Shown here piece by piece: positions 36,577 through 45,284 of a stretch of DNA of 64,000 bases. The stretch spans positions 1 through 64,000 of the forward strand of contig NZ_MXAV01000020.1 in NCBI RefSeq assembly GCF_002847505.1, written 5' to 3'. The notes beneath the pieces were generated by a model, which did not search any database, had not been told where the DNA came from, and saw only the letters and a program-made list of their open reading frames with translations. Source of the stretch: Acidithiobacillus marinus. Lineage in GTDB: Bacteria > Pseudomonadota > Gammaproteobacteria > Acidithiobacillales > Acidithiobacillaceae. Each line of letters starts with the position of its first letter. Positions within the stretch are counted from its first letter, which is position 1. The translations under genes were made by a program, and so were the position numbers.

Positions 36577-37299
36577 TTAAAAGTTTACCACGACATGTCC
36601 TTGCGCGGTGACCGTACCCCGTATTATCCGACCGGATTGCAAATTTCTGACCATGATGTTTTGTCCGGGACGACCATTTTCAATGGCGTCGGCAATGGTA
36701 GCAATGCGAATGCCATCGCCTTCAGCGTAAAGTGTCACCTGTTCCCCAGCATGTACCACATCAGGAGCGTTGAGCATGCCGGTGGTGATGGGCTGTCCGG
36801 CCAAGGTACCGAAGCGCAGGACTTTACCAATAACTGCCTGAGGGGAACGAATCGCACTACCGCTCAAGCCACTGGTATTTCTGCGGACAACAGCCAGATC
36901 ACCGGCTTGGATGACGGAGCCCGCCGTCAGGGGGCGGGCCGCAATGACCACGGCCTGATCCACCTGGACTTGGACTGGTAGATATATCTGCCAATTGCTG
37001 GGTGCCTGACAGAGCACTTTTATGGTCTGGTTGCCATAGGGATTACTGTACCCAAAGTAACTGACTTTGAGCTTGGTACAGCGAGGAAAATGAATGCCCG
37101 AAGCAGGGCCATCCAGATGGATATGCAGCCCGGAAGACTGAGCAGGTAAATGGGCGCGAACAAAACTCAGAGCAGCGTTGCGAATAGCATCGGGACTCTC
37201 CACGCCAATTTGCGCATGGGCAGCAGTGCTCATCATCATAAGCATGAGTGTCACGACGGCATGGTTGTACCTTCTCCCTGGCGAAGATCTGTGCTTCAT
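36577..37299 (-). CDS. flgA: flagellar P-ring assembly chaperone FlgA
   Basis: 240 residues. A signal peptide (about 1-29, ending AAHAQ) precedes a SAF domain (about 125-240, VVIAARPLTAGSVIQAGDL) with the usual C-terminal GQNIMVRNLQSGRIIRG motif. It assists FlgI assembly in the periplasm. Its sigma-54 promoter is at 37355-37370, divergent from that of flgB. Confidence 0.92.
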   Translation of the reverse strand: MKHRSSPGRRYNHAVVTLMLMMMSTAAHAQIGVESPDAIRNAALSFVRAHLPAQSSGLHIHLDGPASGIHFPRCTKLKVSYFGYSNPYGNQTIKVLCQAPSNWQIYLPVQVQVDQAVVIAARPLTAGSVIQAGDLAVVRRNTSGLSGSAIRSPQAVIGKVLRFGTLAGQPITTGMLNAPDVVHAGEQVTLYAEGDGIRIATIADAIENGRPGQNIMVRNLQSGRIIRGTVTAQGHVVVNF

Positions 37300-37354
37300 T
37301 TAATGCCCATGCTCCCTACGCTTGTATCCATGAGATCTCATCAGCAAGAGCGAA

Positions 37355-37370
37355 AGCAAATAACGCGCCA
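37355..37370 (-). promoter_or_regulatory. sigma-54 promoter of flgA
   Basis: On the minus strand, TGGCGCGTTATTTGCT: GG, ten bases, GC, with TGGC and TTGCT as in the consensus TGGCACG-N4-TTGCW. It lies about 55 bp upstream of the flgA start. Confidence 0.75.
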
Positions 37371-37432
37371 CAACCCAGAACCGGCACATGGTCTTTGAAG
37401 TGAACGCTTCTGCTTGCGTGGGCAGCAGGATG

Positions 37433-37448
37433 CGGCATTTTTTTGCCG
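37433..37448. promoter_or_regulatory. inverted repeat between the flgA and flgB promoters
   Basis: CGGCA, six T, TGCCG. It stands between the two divergent sigma-54 promoters (the 318-bp gap 37300-37617), where an activator or IHF might bind. Its GG-to-GC spacing of nine rules it out as a third sigma-54 promoter. Confidence 0.35.
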
Positions 37449-37564
37449 ATGCGCCTGAGTCAACCCAATGCAGGCGGCCCTTATCTGCCGTTGAAGACAA
37501 GGCAACGGGGTGGAGTCAGCGATAAATACTGCTGTAAAAGATGCTCGGTATGAAAAGATCATTG

Positions 37565-37580
37565 TGGCATATTTTTTGCT
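37565..37580 (+). promoter_or_regulatory. sigma-54 promoter of the flgB operon
   Basis: TGGCATATTTTTTGCT: GG, ten bases, GC, TGGC and TTGCT conserved. It lies 38 bp upstream of the flgB start. Confidence 0.78.
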
Positions 37581-37617
37581 TTTAAAAGCCCAAAGGTTTC
37601 TCAGGGAGGTCGAGCGG

Positions 37618-38031
37618 ATGTCGGGTTTATTGGATCAAGCGTTGGATCCCTTGGCGGATGCACTGAAAGTGACCGGCTATCGGCAACAACTGCTGGCCGC
37701 CAATATAGCCAATGCTAATACACCGAATTATCACGCCGTAGATATCCCTTTCCAGCAGACCTTGGCCGCTGTGCAGTCTGGAGATGATGGAGGCCTTACT
37801 CTGGAAACCGATCATCACCGGCAGTTTGCTGCTACTGGTAATGACGCGAGTATGGCAGCTTTTGTGCAGTATCAGCGTGGTAGCCAGGTAGGCCTGGATA
37901 ATAACTCGGTGAATATGAATCGTGAGCAGGCCAGTTTTTTACAAAATAGTGTGCATTATCAGGCCGATCTCACTTTTCTGACCGGAAAAATCAAAACGCT
38001 GATCTCGGCCATTACGGGAACAACCAGTTAA
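37618..38031 (+). CDS. flgB: flagellar proximal rod protein FlgB
   Basis: 137 residues from the ATG at 37618, preceded by GGGAGG; upstream in-frame codons are leader. The rod motif [18 protein letters not shown] is conserved, and the C-terminus is helical ([17 protein letters not shown]). First gene of the rod/hook operon flgBCDEFGHIJ. Confidence 0.94.
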   Translation: MSGLLDQALDPLADALKVTGYRQQLLAANIANANTPNYHAVDIPFQQTLAAVQSGDDGGLTLETDHHRQFAATGNDASMAAFVQYQRGSQVGLDNNSVNMNREQASFLQNSVHYQADLTFLTGKIKTLISAITGTTS

Positions 38032-38051
38032 ATGTTGCAGGAGTAAATACT

Positions 38052-38468
38052 ATGTCATTGTTTTCAGTTTTGGATGTGGCAAGTTCGGCGCTGACGGCTC
38101 AGGGTTATCGGCTGAATGTGGTTGCCAGTAACATGGCGAATGCCAATTCGGCCACCAGTTCTGATGGCCAGCCCTACAGGGCGCGCGAAGTAGTATTTGC
38201 GGCACAACCCTTTGCGGGTGCGGGCGCTCCGGCAGGAGTGAATGGTGTGCGTGTGGCGGAAGTCGTCAGCAAGCCTGGGCCATTCAAAATGGTGTATCAG
38301 CCCGGTAATCCCCTAGCCGACAAGGAAGGTTACGTCAAAATGCCCAACGTGAATCCGGTGGATGAAATGGTGAACATGATCTCGGCCTCACGGGCTTATC
38401 AGGCGAATGTGAATGTGATGAACACCACCAAAGCCTTGCTGCAGAAAACCCTTACTCTGGGAGCCTGA
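38052..38468 (+). CDS. flgC: flagellar proximal rod protein FlgC
   Basis: 138 residues. The N-terminal [19 protein letters not shown] and the C-terminal [35 protein letters not shown] are typical. It has a strong ribosome site (AGGAG). With FlgB and FlgF it forms the proximal rod. Confidence 0.96.
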   Translation: MSLFSVLDVASSALTAQGYRLNVVASNMANANSATSSDGQPYRAREVVFAAQPFAGAGAPAGVNGVRVAEVVSKPGPFKMVYQPGNPLADKEGYVKMPNVNPVDEMVNMISASRAYQANVNVMNTTKALLQKTLTLGA

Positions 38469-38470
38469 AC

Positions 38471-39166
38471 ATGAGCGTCAATTCTCTGACATCCAGCGTC
38501 AATCCTTTTTATCAGTCCTTACAGACCAGTTCGGCAGGCAGTTCGGGTACGGCCAGCAGTGGTGCCAGCGGCCTCGCCAGCGAGAGCACTTTTTATAATT
38601 TGCTGGTCACCCAATTAACCAATCAGGATCCGCTTAATCCGCTCAGTAATCAGGATTTGTCCTCACAGTTGGCGCAATTCAGCATGGCCAACGGCGTGCA
38701 GGCCATTCAGGGTTCACTCAGCTCGCTGATGGCACAGATTAACCAGAATCAGGGTTTGCAGGCGGCCTCATTGATTGGCAAATCGGTAACCACTTCCGGC
38801 AATCAACTGACTTTGAGTGGCAGCAGTTCTACGGGTGCTTACGATCTTGCCGGTGATGCCGCTGCAGTGAATGTGCTGATAAAAAACAGCGCCGGACAGA
38901 CGCTAGCGATTTTGCCCCAGGGTCCACAGTCTTCGGGAATGCAGAGCTTTTCCTGGAATGGTAAAGCAGCCAACGGGAGCGCTCTGCCAGCCGGCAATTA
39001 TCAGTTTTCCGTTCAGGCTGCTGGCGCCAATGGCGATGCGGTAACGAGTACGCCGTATATGTTCGGGGTGGTCAATGGCGTCACCCTCGGAAATGCAGGT
39101 CCCACCCTGCAATTACAAGGTCAGCAAGGTTCTGTGCCTTTCAGCTCCGTGCAGAATATTATTTAA
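38471..39166 (+). CDS. flgD: hook capping scaffold protein FlgD
   Basis: 231 residues. The N-terminal motif FYNLLVTQLTNQDPLNPLSN and FSMANGVQAI precede a FLN-type Ig-like domain with FSWNGKAANGSALPAGNY. It caps the growing hook during polymerisation. It starts 2 bp after flgC. Confidence 0.95.
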   Translation: MSVNSLTSSVNPFYQSLQTSSAGSSGTASSGASGLASESTFYNLLVTQLTNQDPLNPLSNQDLSSQLAQFSMANGVQAIQGSLSSLMAQINQNQGLQAASLIGKSVTTSGNQLTLSGSSSTGAYDLAGDAAAVNVLIKNSAGQTLAILPQGPQSSGMQSFSWNGKAANGSALPAGNYQFSVQAAGANGDAVTSTPYMFGVVNGVTLGNAGPTLQLQGQQGSVPFSSVQNII

Positions 39167-39177
39167 GGAGTTTTAAA

Positions 39178-40422
39178 ATGGGTGCATTCAATACAGCATT
39201 AAGTGGTTTGCAGGCGGCCAATTCTGATTTACAGGTGTTGGGTAATAATATCTCCAATGCGAATACGGTGGGGTTCAAAAGCTCCAATGCCGAGTTTGCC
39301 GATGCCTATGCTTCGGCCATGGCCAATACTGCGCCTACAGACGGACAGGTAGGTATTGGTACAACGGTTCAGACGATTGCCCAACAATTTACCCAGGGCA
39401 ATATCCAGACAACCAGCAATCCGCTGGATGTGGCAATCAATGGTAATGGTTTTTTTCAATTCAATTATAATGGCTCTACGGTTTATGGACGTAATGGACA
39501 GTTCCAGCTCAATAAAAATGGCGTCATTGTAGACGCCAATGGCGGCGAGTTGATTGGTGTTCAGGCGCAGAATGGCAAGCTGACCGGAGCCAGTGGTCCA
39601 TTAACCATCAATCAGAATGCCATTGCCCCACAGGCTACCTCGGGATTGAGTCTGGGCTTAAATCTGGATTCCACTAATACACCGCTGAGTGGTGCAATTA
39701 ATATCAATGACCCAAGCACTTATAATTATTCTACGACGACAACTGTTTACGACAGTCTGGGAACCCCACAGTTATTGACCACTTATTATCAATTACAAAG
39801 TGGTTCAGCAACAACAAGCTCTGGACAGACCTGGAATGTCGATTACTCGGTTACGGGTACCAATGGCGCCAGCGGCATTACGTCTGGCAGTGTAGGCACC
39901 TTGCAATTTAATAATCTGGGGCAGGAAACCAGTTCGACCTCCACCCCTATATCCGGTATTTCCTGGGCAGATGGCGCAGCTTCCACCACCATCAATGTGA
40001 ATTTTAGCGGTAGCACCAATTACAACTCTCCCAATTCGGTGATTACCAATAACAGTAATGGTTATAGTGCCGGCCAATTGTCAGGGCTCTCCATTGACTC
40101 CGGTGGTAATATTTTCGGGCGTTATAGTAACGGTGAATCGCAGCTCATGGGGCAAATCAGCCTGACGCGGTTTCCGGATAATAACGGTCTACAAAATCTC
40201 GGCAACAATTACTGGGCGGAAACCTATGTATCCGGACAACCGCTGTCCGGTCAGCCGGGCAGTTCCAATCTTGGGGTTTTGCAGGCGGGTGCTGTGGAGC
40301 AGTCCAATGTGAATATTTCAAAGGATCTCGTCAATCTGATTGTGGCGCAACAAGCCTACCAGGCCAATGCCCAGACCATTAAAACTCAGAATACCGTGGT
40401 GCAGACGCTCTTGAGTTTGTAA
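39178..40422 (+). CDS. flgE: flagellar hook protein FlgE
   Basis: 414 residues. N-terminal D0 has LQVLGNNISNANTVGFKSS. The middle is rich in Thr, Ser, Asn and Gly. The C-terminus ends with LVNLIVAQQAYQANAQTIK, the D0 helix. It forms the hook. The ribosome site is AAGGAG. Confidence 0.96.
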   Translation: MGAFNTALSGLQAANSDLQVLGNNISNANTVGFKSSNAEFADAYASAMANTAPTDGQVGIGTTVQTIAQQFTQGNIQTTSNPLDVAINGNGFFQFNYNGSTVYGRNGQFQLNKNGVIVDANGGELIGVQAQNGKLTGASGPLTINQNAIAPQATSGLSLGLNLDSTNTPLSGAININDPSTYNYSTTTTVYDSLGTPQLLTTYYQLQSGSATTSSGQTWNVDYSVTGTNGASGITSGSVGTLQFNNLGQETSSTSTPISGISWADGAASTTINVNFSGSTNYNSPNSVITNNSNGYSAGQLSGLSIDSGGNIFGRYSNGESQLMGQISLTRFPDNNGLQNLGNNYWAETYVSGQPLSGQPGSSNLGVLQAGAVEQSNVNISKDLVNLIVAQQAYQANAQTIKTQNTVVQTLLSL

Positions 40423-40433
40423 GAGGATAAATC

Positions 40434-41174
40434 ATGGATACCCTTTATATTGCCATGAGCGGTGCCAACGCCATTCTGCAGAAGCAGACGGTCACCGCCA
40501 ATAATCTGGCCAATGCCAACACCACCGGTTACCGCGCCGACGAAGCCCAATTCAGCGCATTGCCTGTTTATGGACAGGGTTTGCCGACCCGCGCCTATAC
40601 GGCTACGGAAACCCCCAGCTTGGATTTTCAGTCGGGACCCATTGTCCACACCGGCCGACCGCTGGACGTGGCAGTGAATGGCCAGGGCTGGTTGACCGTG
40701 CAGGGCCCTGACGGTCAAGAGGCTTATACCCGGGATGGGAACTTGCAGCTCAATGGTCAGGGTATTCTCATGACGGCAACCGGCCATCCGGTGCTGGGCG
40801 TCAATGGCGCACCGATTTCTCTGCCACCCATGCAGTCTCTGGTGATTGGCAGTGACGGGGTCATCTCTGGAGTTCCGGTAGGGAGTCAGCCCAATGCCAT
40901 CGTGACCATCAACCAGATCAAGCTGGTGAATCCTTCAGAAAAAGGCTTACAGAAAAATCCCGATGGTCTTTTTCAGAACAGCGACGGCAAACCCGCCCCC
41001 GAGGATGGTAATGTCGTGCTGGAGCCTGGCGCTCTGGAAGGCAGCAATGTGAATCCGGTCAATGCCATGATCCAGATGCTGGAAGACACACGGCAATTCG
41101 ACATGCAGACCAAATTGATGCAGACCGTATCCCAGGATCGGCAAAGCGCCAATCAATTGCTGGTTCTGTCATAA
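40434..41174 (+). CDS. flgF: flagellar proximal rod protein FlgF
   Basis: 246 residues, FlgE/F/G family. MDTLYIAMSGANAILQKQ and NNLANANTTGYRAD open it, RPLDVAVNGQGWLTVQ lies in the core, and NPVNAMIQMLEDTRQFDMQ closes it. Distinguished from FlgG by its position and N-terminus. Confidence 0.93.
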   Translation: MDTLYIAMSGANAILQKQTVTANNLANANTTGYRADEAQFSALPVYGQGLPTRAYTATETPSLDFQSGPIVHTGRPLDVAVNGQGWLTVQGPDGQEAYTRDGNLQLNGQGILMTATGHPVLGVNGAPISLPPMQSLVIGSDGVISGVPVGSQPNAIVTINQIKLVNPSEKGLQKNPDGLFQNSDGKPAPEDGNVVLEPGALEGSNVNPVNAMIQMLEDTRQFDMQTKLMQTVSQDRQSANQLLVLS

Positions 41175-41194
41175 TTTATCAGGAGTAATCCATC

Positions 41195-41980
41195 ATGATG
41201 CGTTCTCTTTATGTGGCAGCAACCGGGCTGGAAGGTGAGCAGACCAAAATGGACGTAATCGCCAATAATCTGGCGAACGTCAATACCACCGGGTTCAAGC
41301 AGTCCCGAGCTGTATTTCAGGATCTGCTTTATCAAAATCTGCGCCAGCCCGGTGCCCAGTCTTCACAAACCACGCAATACCCATCGGGGCTGCAGTTGGG
41401 AACCGGTGTAAGGGTGATGTCCACAGAGCGATTGATGACCCAGGGCAACTTGACCCAGACGGGGAACGCTCTGGATGTGGGGATCAATGGGCAAGGTTTT
41501 TTTCAGATCATGCAACCCAATGGTACCATTGCCTATAGTCGGGATGGCACTTTTCAGATGAATAATCAGGGACAATTGGTCAATTCCAATGGTTACCTGC
41601 TCCAGCCGCCGGTCACCATTCCACCCAATGCCCAGTCCATCACTATCGGCAATGATGGTACGGTATCGGTGGTCTTGCCGGGGCAAGCGCAGCCCCAGCA
41701 GGTCGGTACCATCCAACTTGCCAACTTTATCAACCCCACGGGTTTGCAGAGTATTGGCGATAATCTCTACTTGCAGACTGGATCTTCCGGAGCTCCGCAA
41801 ACAGGGCAACCCACCCTCAATGGGCTGGGCTCCGTGCAGCAGGGTTATCTGGAATCCTCCAATGTCAATGTGGTGTCGGAACTGGTGGATATGATTGCTA
41901 CCCAGCGCGCTTACGAAATCAACAGCAAGGCGGTATCCACGTCGGATTCCATGCTGGGTTATCTCACCCAGAATTTGTGA
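41195..41980 (+). CDS. flgG: flagellar distal rod protein FlgG
   Basis: 261 residues: [55 protein letters not shown], and [19 protein letters not shown] at the C-terminus, all canonical FlgG. The ribosome site is CAGGAG. Confidence 0.97.
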   Translation: MMRSLYVAATGLEGEQTKMDVIANNLANVNTTGFKQSRAVFQDLLYQNLRQPGAQSSQTTQYPSGLQLGTGVRVMSTERLMTQGNLTQTGNALDVGINGQGFFQIMQPNGTIAYSRDGTFQMNNQGQLVNSNGYLLQPPVTIPPNAQSITIGNDGTVSVVLPGQAQPQQVGTIQLANFINPTGLQSIGDNLYLQTGSSGAPQTGQPTLNGLGSVQQGYLESSNVNVVSELVDMIATQRAYEINSKAVSTSDSMLGYLTQNL

Positions 41981-41990
41981 GGCTGATACA

Positions 41991-42752
41991 ATGCGCACTC
42001 CAGCCATGAGTAAACACAGCACTGATTTTGCGGCGTCTTCAGGACATATCGGGATGCTTTTGCTGCGTCTGGGGCTGCTGCTGATATTGGCTATGGGCTT
42101 GAGTGCCTGCGCCAGTCTGCAGGGAGATCATGATGTTAAACCCTTAAAGCCATTGCCGATACCTGCAGAACCGGAATCATTGGCGGCGCATGCCCCTAAT
42201 GGTGCCATCTGGCAGGCGGGTACCAATGTGTCCTTGTTCAGTGATAATCGCGCCAATCGCGTGGGTGATCTGATTACCGTTCTGATTCAGGAAAACTCTA
42301 GTGCCAGCAATAATACCAACACGGCCATCAACACTTCGGATTCTCTGAGTGCGGCGCTGACCAATTTCTTTGGCATAGTTCCTGCTTTTGGAAGTGTGGC
42401 GGGAACACCCTTCAGTCCGAGCATGGGCGCTAATAGTGCCCAGAAGTATGGCGGAACAGGGGCGACATCCCAGAGTAATACGTTTAAGGCGACCCTGGAG
42501 GTGACTGTGGTGCGTGTGCAAGGTAACGGCAATCTGGTCATTGAAGGCTCTAAAGAGGTGCTGCTCAATGGCGGTCATGAATACATCCGGGTCGCGGGTG
42601 TTGTGAGGCCTGCAGATGTGACCCCGCAGAATACGATACTTTCCACCCAGATTGCTGATGCCCGCGTCGAATACAGCGGCAATGGCACGATTTATTCAGC
42701 AGCAAGAATGCCTTGGCTGGCGCGCTTCTTCCTGTCACTATGGCCTTTCTGA
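41991..42752 (+). CDS. flgH: flagellar L-ring lipoprotein FlgH
   Basis: 253 residues from the ATG at 41991, 8 bp after GAGG. A signal sequence ends in the lipobox LSAC, so it is an outer-membrane lipoprotein. SLFSDNRANRVGDLITVLI and GNLVIEGSKEVLLNG are the FlgH motifs. The N-terminal region before the signal is longer than usual. Confidence 0.95.
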   Translation: MRTPAMSKHSTDFAASSGHIGMLLLRLGLLLILAMGLSACASLQGDHDVKPLKPLPIPAEPESLAAHAPNGAIWQAGTNVSLFSDNRANRVGDLITVLIQENSSASNNTNTAINTSDSLSAALTNFFGIVPAFGSVAGTPFSPSMGANSAQKYGGTGATSQSNTFKATLEVTVVRVQGNGNLVIEGSKEVLLNGGHEYIRVAGVVRPADVTPQNTILSTQIADARVEYSGNGTIYSAARMPWLARFFLSLWPF

Positions 42753-42760
42753 GGAAGGTG

Positions 42761-43891
42761 ATGATGAACAAGCACTTTCGCTCCTTACTCGCGCTATGCA
42801 TGATACTAGGTCTGACCATTCTGGTGGGCTTGGAGACTGCTCAGGCGGAAACCATCCGCAATCTGGTCGCCGTAGGTGGGGTACGGAGTAACCAGTTAGT
42901 AGGTTATGGCCTGGTGGTCGGACTCAATGGTACCGGCGATCAGGCCACCCAGGTGCCCTATACCACCCAATCCCTGCTGAACATGTTCCAGCGCCTGGGC
43001 ATCAATTTACCCGCTTCTGTGGCCACGAACCTGCAGCCCAAGGATGTGGCTGCGGTGATTGTCACCGCACATCTGCCGCCTTTTGCGCAGCCCGGGCAGA
43101 CCATCAATGTCACGGTTTCGGCGGTGGGTAATGCCAGCAGCCTGGCCGGGGGAACCCTGCTGATGACGCCGCTGAAGGGTGCCGACGGGCAAACCTACGC
43201 GGTCGCCCAGGGTAGTTTGATTGTCAGTGGATTCGGGGCCAGCAGTAATGGCTCTTCGGCGCAGGTGAATATTACCACTGCGGGGACCATTCCCAATGGT
43301 GCCAACGTCGAGCGTTCCGTGTCTTCCGGCTTTGACCAGGCCGGGCCAATGATGCTGGAGTTGCATCAACCGAGTTTTACTACGGCAGCGCGGATTGCCA
43401 ATGTGATCAATCAACAGATGGGGTATGGGGTGGCAGAAGCCCTGAATGCCGGAGAAGTACGGGTGAATGCCCCCGGCACCCCCGGTGCGCGTGTCAATTT
43501 TCTGTCGCAGATCGAAAACCTGAACGTCAGTCCCGAAACGCCGCTGGCGAAAGTGGTGATTGATGCGCGCAGTGGTACGGTCGTGCTGGGGCAGAATGTG
43601 ACCCTGGGAGCCTGTGCTGTTGCTCACGGTAATCTGTCGGTGACCATTTCCCAAAAGTACCTGGTCAGTCAGCCGAATCCTCTGGGTGCCGGGCAGACGG
43701 TGGTTGCCCCCCAGGCCAATGTGAAGGTTACTCAGCCCCAGGCCAAGCTCTTGATGTTTGAACCGGGAGTCAGCCTGGAGGCAGTAGTGCGGGCGCTGAA
43801 CGCTGTTGGGGCGACACCGACGGATCTGATCGCCATCTTGCAGGCCATGAAAGCCGCAGGCGCCCTGCATGCACAGCTGGAAGTGATATGA
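42761..43891 (+). CDS. flgI: flagellar P-ring protein FlgI
   Basis: 376 residues from the ATG at 42761, after GAGGAAG; the frame is open further upstream. A signal peptide (ending AQA) is followed by RNLVAVGGVRSNQLVGYG, LNGTGDQ and FDQAGPMMLEL. The C-terminal GATPTDLIAILQAMKAAGAL is conserved. It forms the periplasmic ring. The stop overlaps flgJ by 4 bp. Confidence 0.96.
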   Translation: MMNKHFRSLLALCMILGLTILVGLETAQAETIRNLVAVGGVRSNQLVGYGLVVGLNGTGDQATQVPYTTQSLLNMFQRLGINLPASVATNLQPKDVAAVIVTAHLPPFAQPGQTINVTVSAVGNASSLAGGTLLMTPLKGADGQTYAVAQGSLIVSGFGASSNGSSAQVNITTAGTIPNGANVERSVSSGFDQAGPMMLELHQPSFTTAARIANVINQQMGYGVAEALNAGEVRVNAPGTPGARVNFLSQIENLNVSPETPLAKVVIDARSGTVVLGQNVTLGACAVAHGNLSVTISQKYLVSQPNPLGAGQTVVAPQANVKVTQPQAKLLMFEPGVSLEAVVRALNAVGATPTDLIAILQAMKAAGALHAQLEVI

Positions 43892-44865
43892 GTGGCACTG
43901 GAATACAGCTGACGGCAAACACCACGGCCACAGCCGTCAGCCCCCAGGCAGCGGCTGCGACGGCCAGTGACGCTCTGAATTTTTCTGGTCTGAGTCAGTT
44001 GCGCAGTGATGCCGATGCCCATGATCCCAAGACCATTCTGGCGGTAGCCAAGCAATTTGAGGCGGTGTTACTGCAGGAAATGCTCTCGGCCATGTCGGCA
44101 ACGTCTTTCGGCTCGGATTTGACCGGAAAAAACTCCGGCCCGCTGATGAAGTCCCTCTTTAATCAGCAAATCGCCCAAACCGTCAGCCAAGGGCAGGGGA
44201 TAGGTATCGCCCAGACCCTCGCCAAGGAAATTGCCACCCGTTACCACTTGCATTGGGGCAAGCAGAATGCTGCGCAAAGTGCTGACAAGCCGCTAAGCAT
44301 GCCCGCACGAAATGCGGGCTTGTCCGCTCCCTTGGCATCCTCTGCCATGTCTCCGGAATCCTGGGTGAAACCTTCACAGTCTTTGCTGGAGCAAGCGAAA
44401 TCCTTTGTCCAATCCATTTTGCCGGCCGTGCGGGTAGCCGCACAGAAGCTTGGCGTGGCACCTACCGCCATTATTGCCCAGGCTGCCCTGGAAACGGGCT
44501 GGGGCAGCCATGTGGCCGGTAATAATCTGTTTGGTATTAAAGGCGGTGGGGGCTGGCTGGGCACATCAGTACATAGTCTGACCCATGAATTCGAAAATGG
44601 CGTCAATGAAGTTGAAAATGCGGCTTTTCGCGCCTATCAGAATGTGGGGGAAAGTGTGCATAATTATGCCCAGTTGCTGCTGAATAATCCCCGTTATCGC
44701 CAGGCTTTGGGGCAGGGCAACAATATCGCCGGATTTGCCGAAGCTCTGCAGCAGGGGGGATATGCCACAGATCCGCACTATGCCAGCAAGCTGGTGGCAG
44801 TGGCTGAAAGCCCGCTCATGCAGACAGTCATGGGAGATTTATCAGGTGAAAATGCCGCCAGTTAA
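43888..44865 (+). CDS. flgJ: FlgJ: rod cap plus peptidoglycan hydrolase
   Basis: 325 residues in two domains. The rod-cap part (about 45-120) has AKQFEAVLLQEMLSAMS and FNQQIAQTVSQGQGIGIAQ. The C-terminal glucosaminidase-type hydrolase (about 165-325) has QAALETGWGSHVAGNNLFGI with the catalytic Glu, then NYAQLLLNNPRY. It opens peptidoglycan for the rod. Its stop lies inside the sigma-28 promoter of the next unit. Confidence 0.95.
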   Translation: MSGTGIQLTANTTATAVSPQAAAATASDALNFSGLSQLRSDADAHDPKTILAVAKQFEAVLLQEMLSAMSATSFGSDLTGKNSGPLMKSLFNQQIAQTVSQGQGIGIAQTLAKEIATRYHLHWGKQNAAQSADKPLSMPARNAGLSAPLASSAMSPESWVKPSQSLLEQAKSFVQSILPAVRVAAQKLGVAPTAIIAQAALETGWGSHVAGNNLFGIKGGGGWLGTSVHSLTHEFENGVNEVENAAFRAYQNVGESVHNYAQLLLNNPRYRQALGQGNNIAGFAEALQQGGYATDPHYASKLVAVAESPLMQTVMGDLSGENAAS

Positions 44866-44889
44866 ACTTTATGGCATTTGTGCCGTTAA
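44863..44889 (+). promoter_or_regulatory. sigma-28 promoter of the flgKL unit
   Basis: TAAACTTT (44863-44870), exactly 11 bp, GCCGTTAA (44882-44889), against the consensus TAAAGTTT-N11-GCCGATAA: 7 of 8 in each half. The first base is in the flgJ stop codon. It puts the next three genes under FlgM control. Confidence 0.75.
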
Positions 44890-44925
44890 TCAAATAGGGC
44901 CTCATTTGCAGGCGGGAGATTCTCG

Positions 44926-45282
44926 ATGAGCGATGCATCCATGCAGCAGGAACTGGAAACCGTTCGTCAGTTGACTCAGGTTCTGGAAAACCAGAAACAG
45001 TGGCTGGCGCAGGGTGACTGGACGCAGCCCATGCCTGATGCCGATATGACGGAGCGCTTGGGAAAGCGCTTACTGAGCATGCGCAGCAATCATCCTGAGG
45101 CTGTTCCCTCCGCAGAACTCAAAGAAGCTGTGCTGATGCTGCAGGAGCACTACAGTGCCCTGGACCATGCCTTACGGGTGGCTGGTTCCGGCCTGGGGGA
45201 GGCGCTGATGATGCTGCGTGAACAAACAGGTCTGGTTTATGGCAGTGCAGAGTCCACCGGTCGATCTTTAGGGAGTGCTTGA
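44926..45282 (+). CDS. small helical protein, possible FlgK/FlgL export chaperone
   Basis: 118 residues, probably all helical: an N-terminal helix (QELETVRQLTQVLENQKQWL), a middle part, then a long helix around residues 63-105. No family is certain. It is the first gene behind a sigma-28 promoter, directly before flgK and flgL, and its size matches FlgN/FliT-type chaperones. A regular FlgN is also present (35747-36133), so this would be a second one. Confidence 0.5.
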   Translation: MSDASMQQELETVRQLTQVLENQKQWLAQGDWTQPMPDADMTERLGKRLLSMRSNHPEAVPSAELKEAVLMLQEHYSALDHALRVAGSGLGEALMMLREQTGLVYGSAESTGRSLGSA

Positions 45283-45284
45283 CC

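Noticed and set aside
37434-37446. GGCATTTTTTTGC as a third sigma-54 promoter
   Set aside because: The GG to GC spacing is nine, not ten; it is better described as an inverted repeat.
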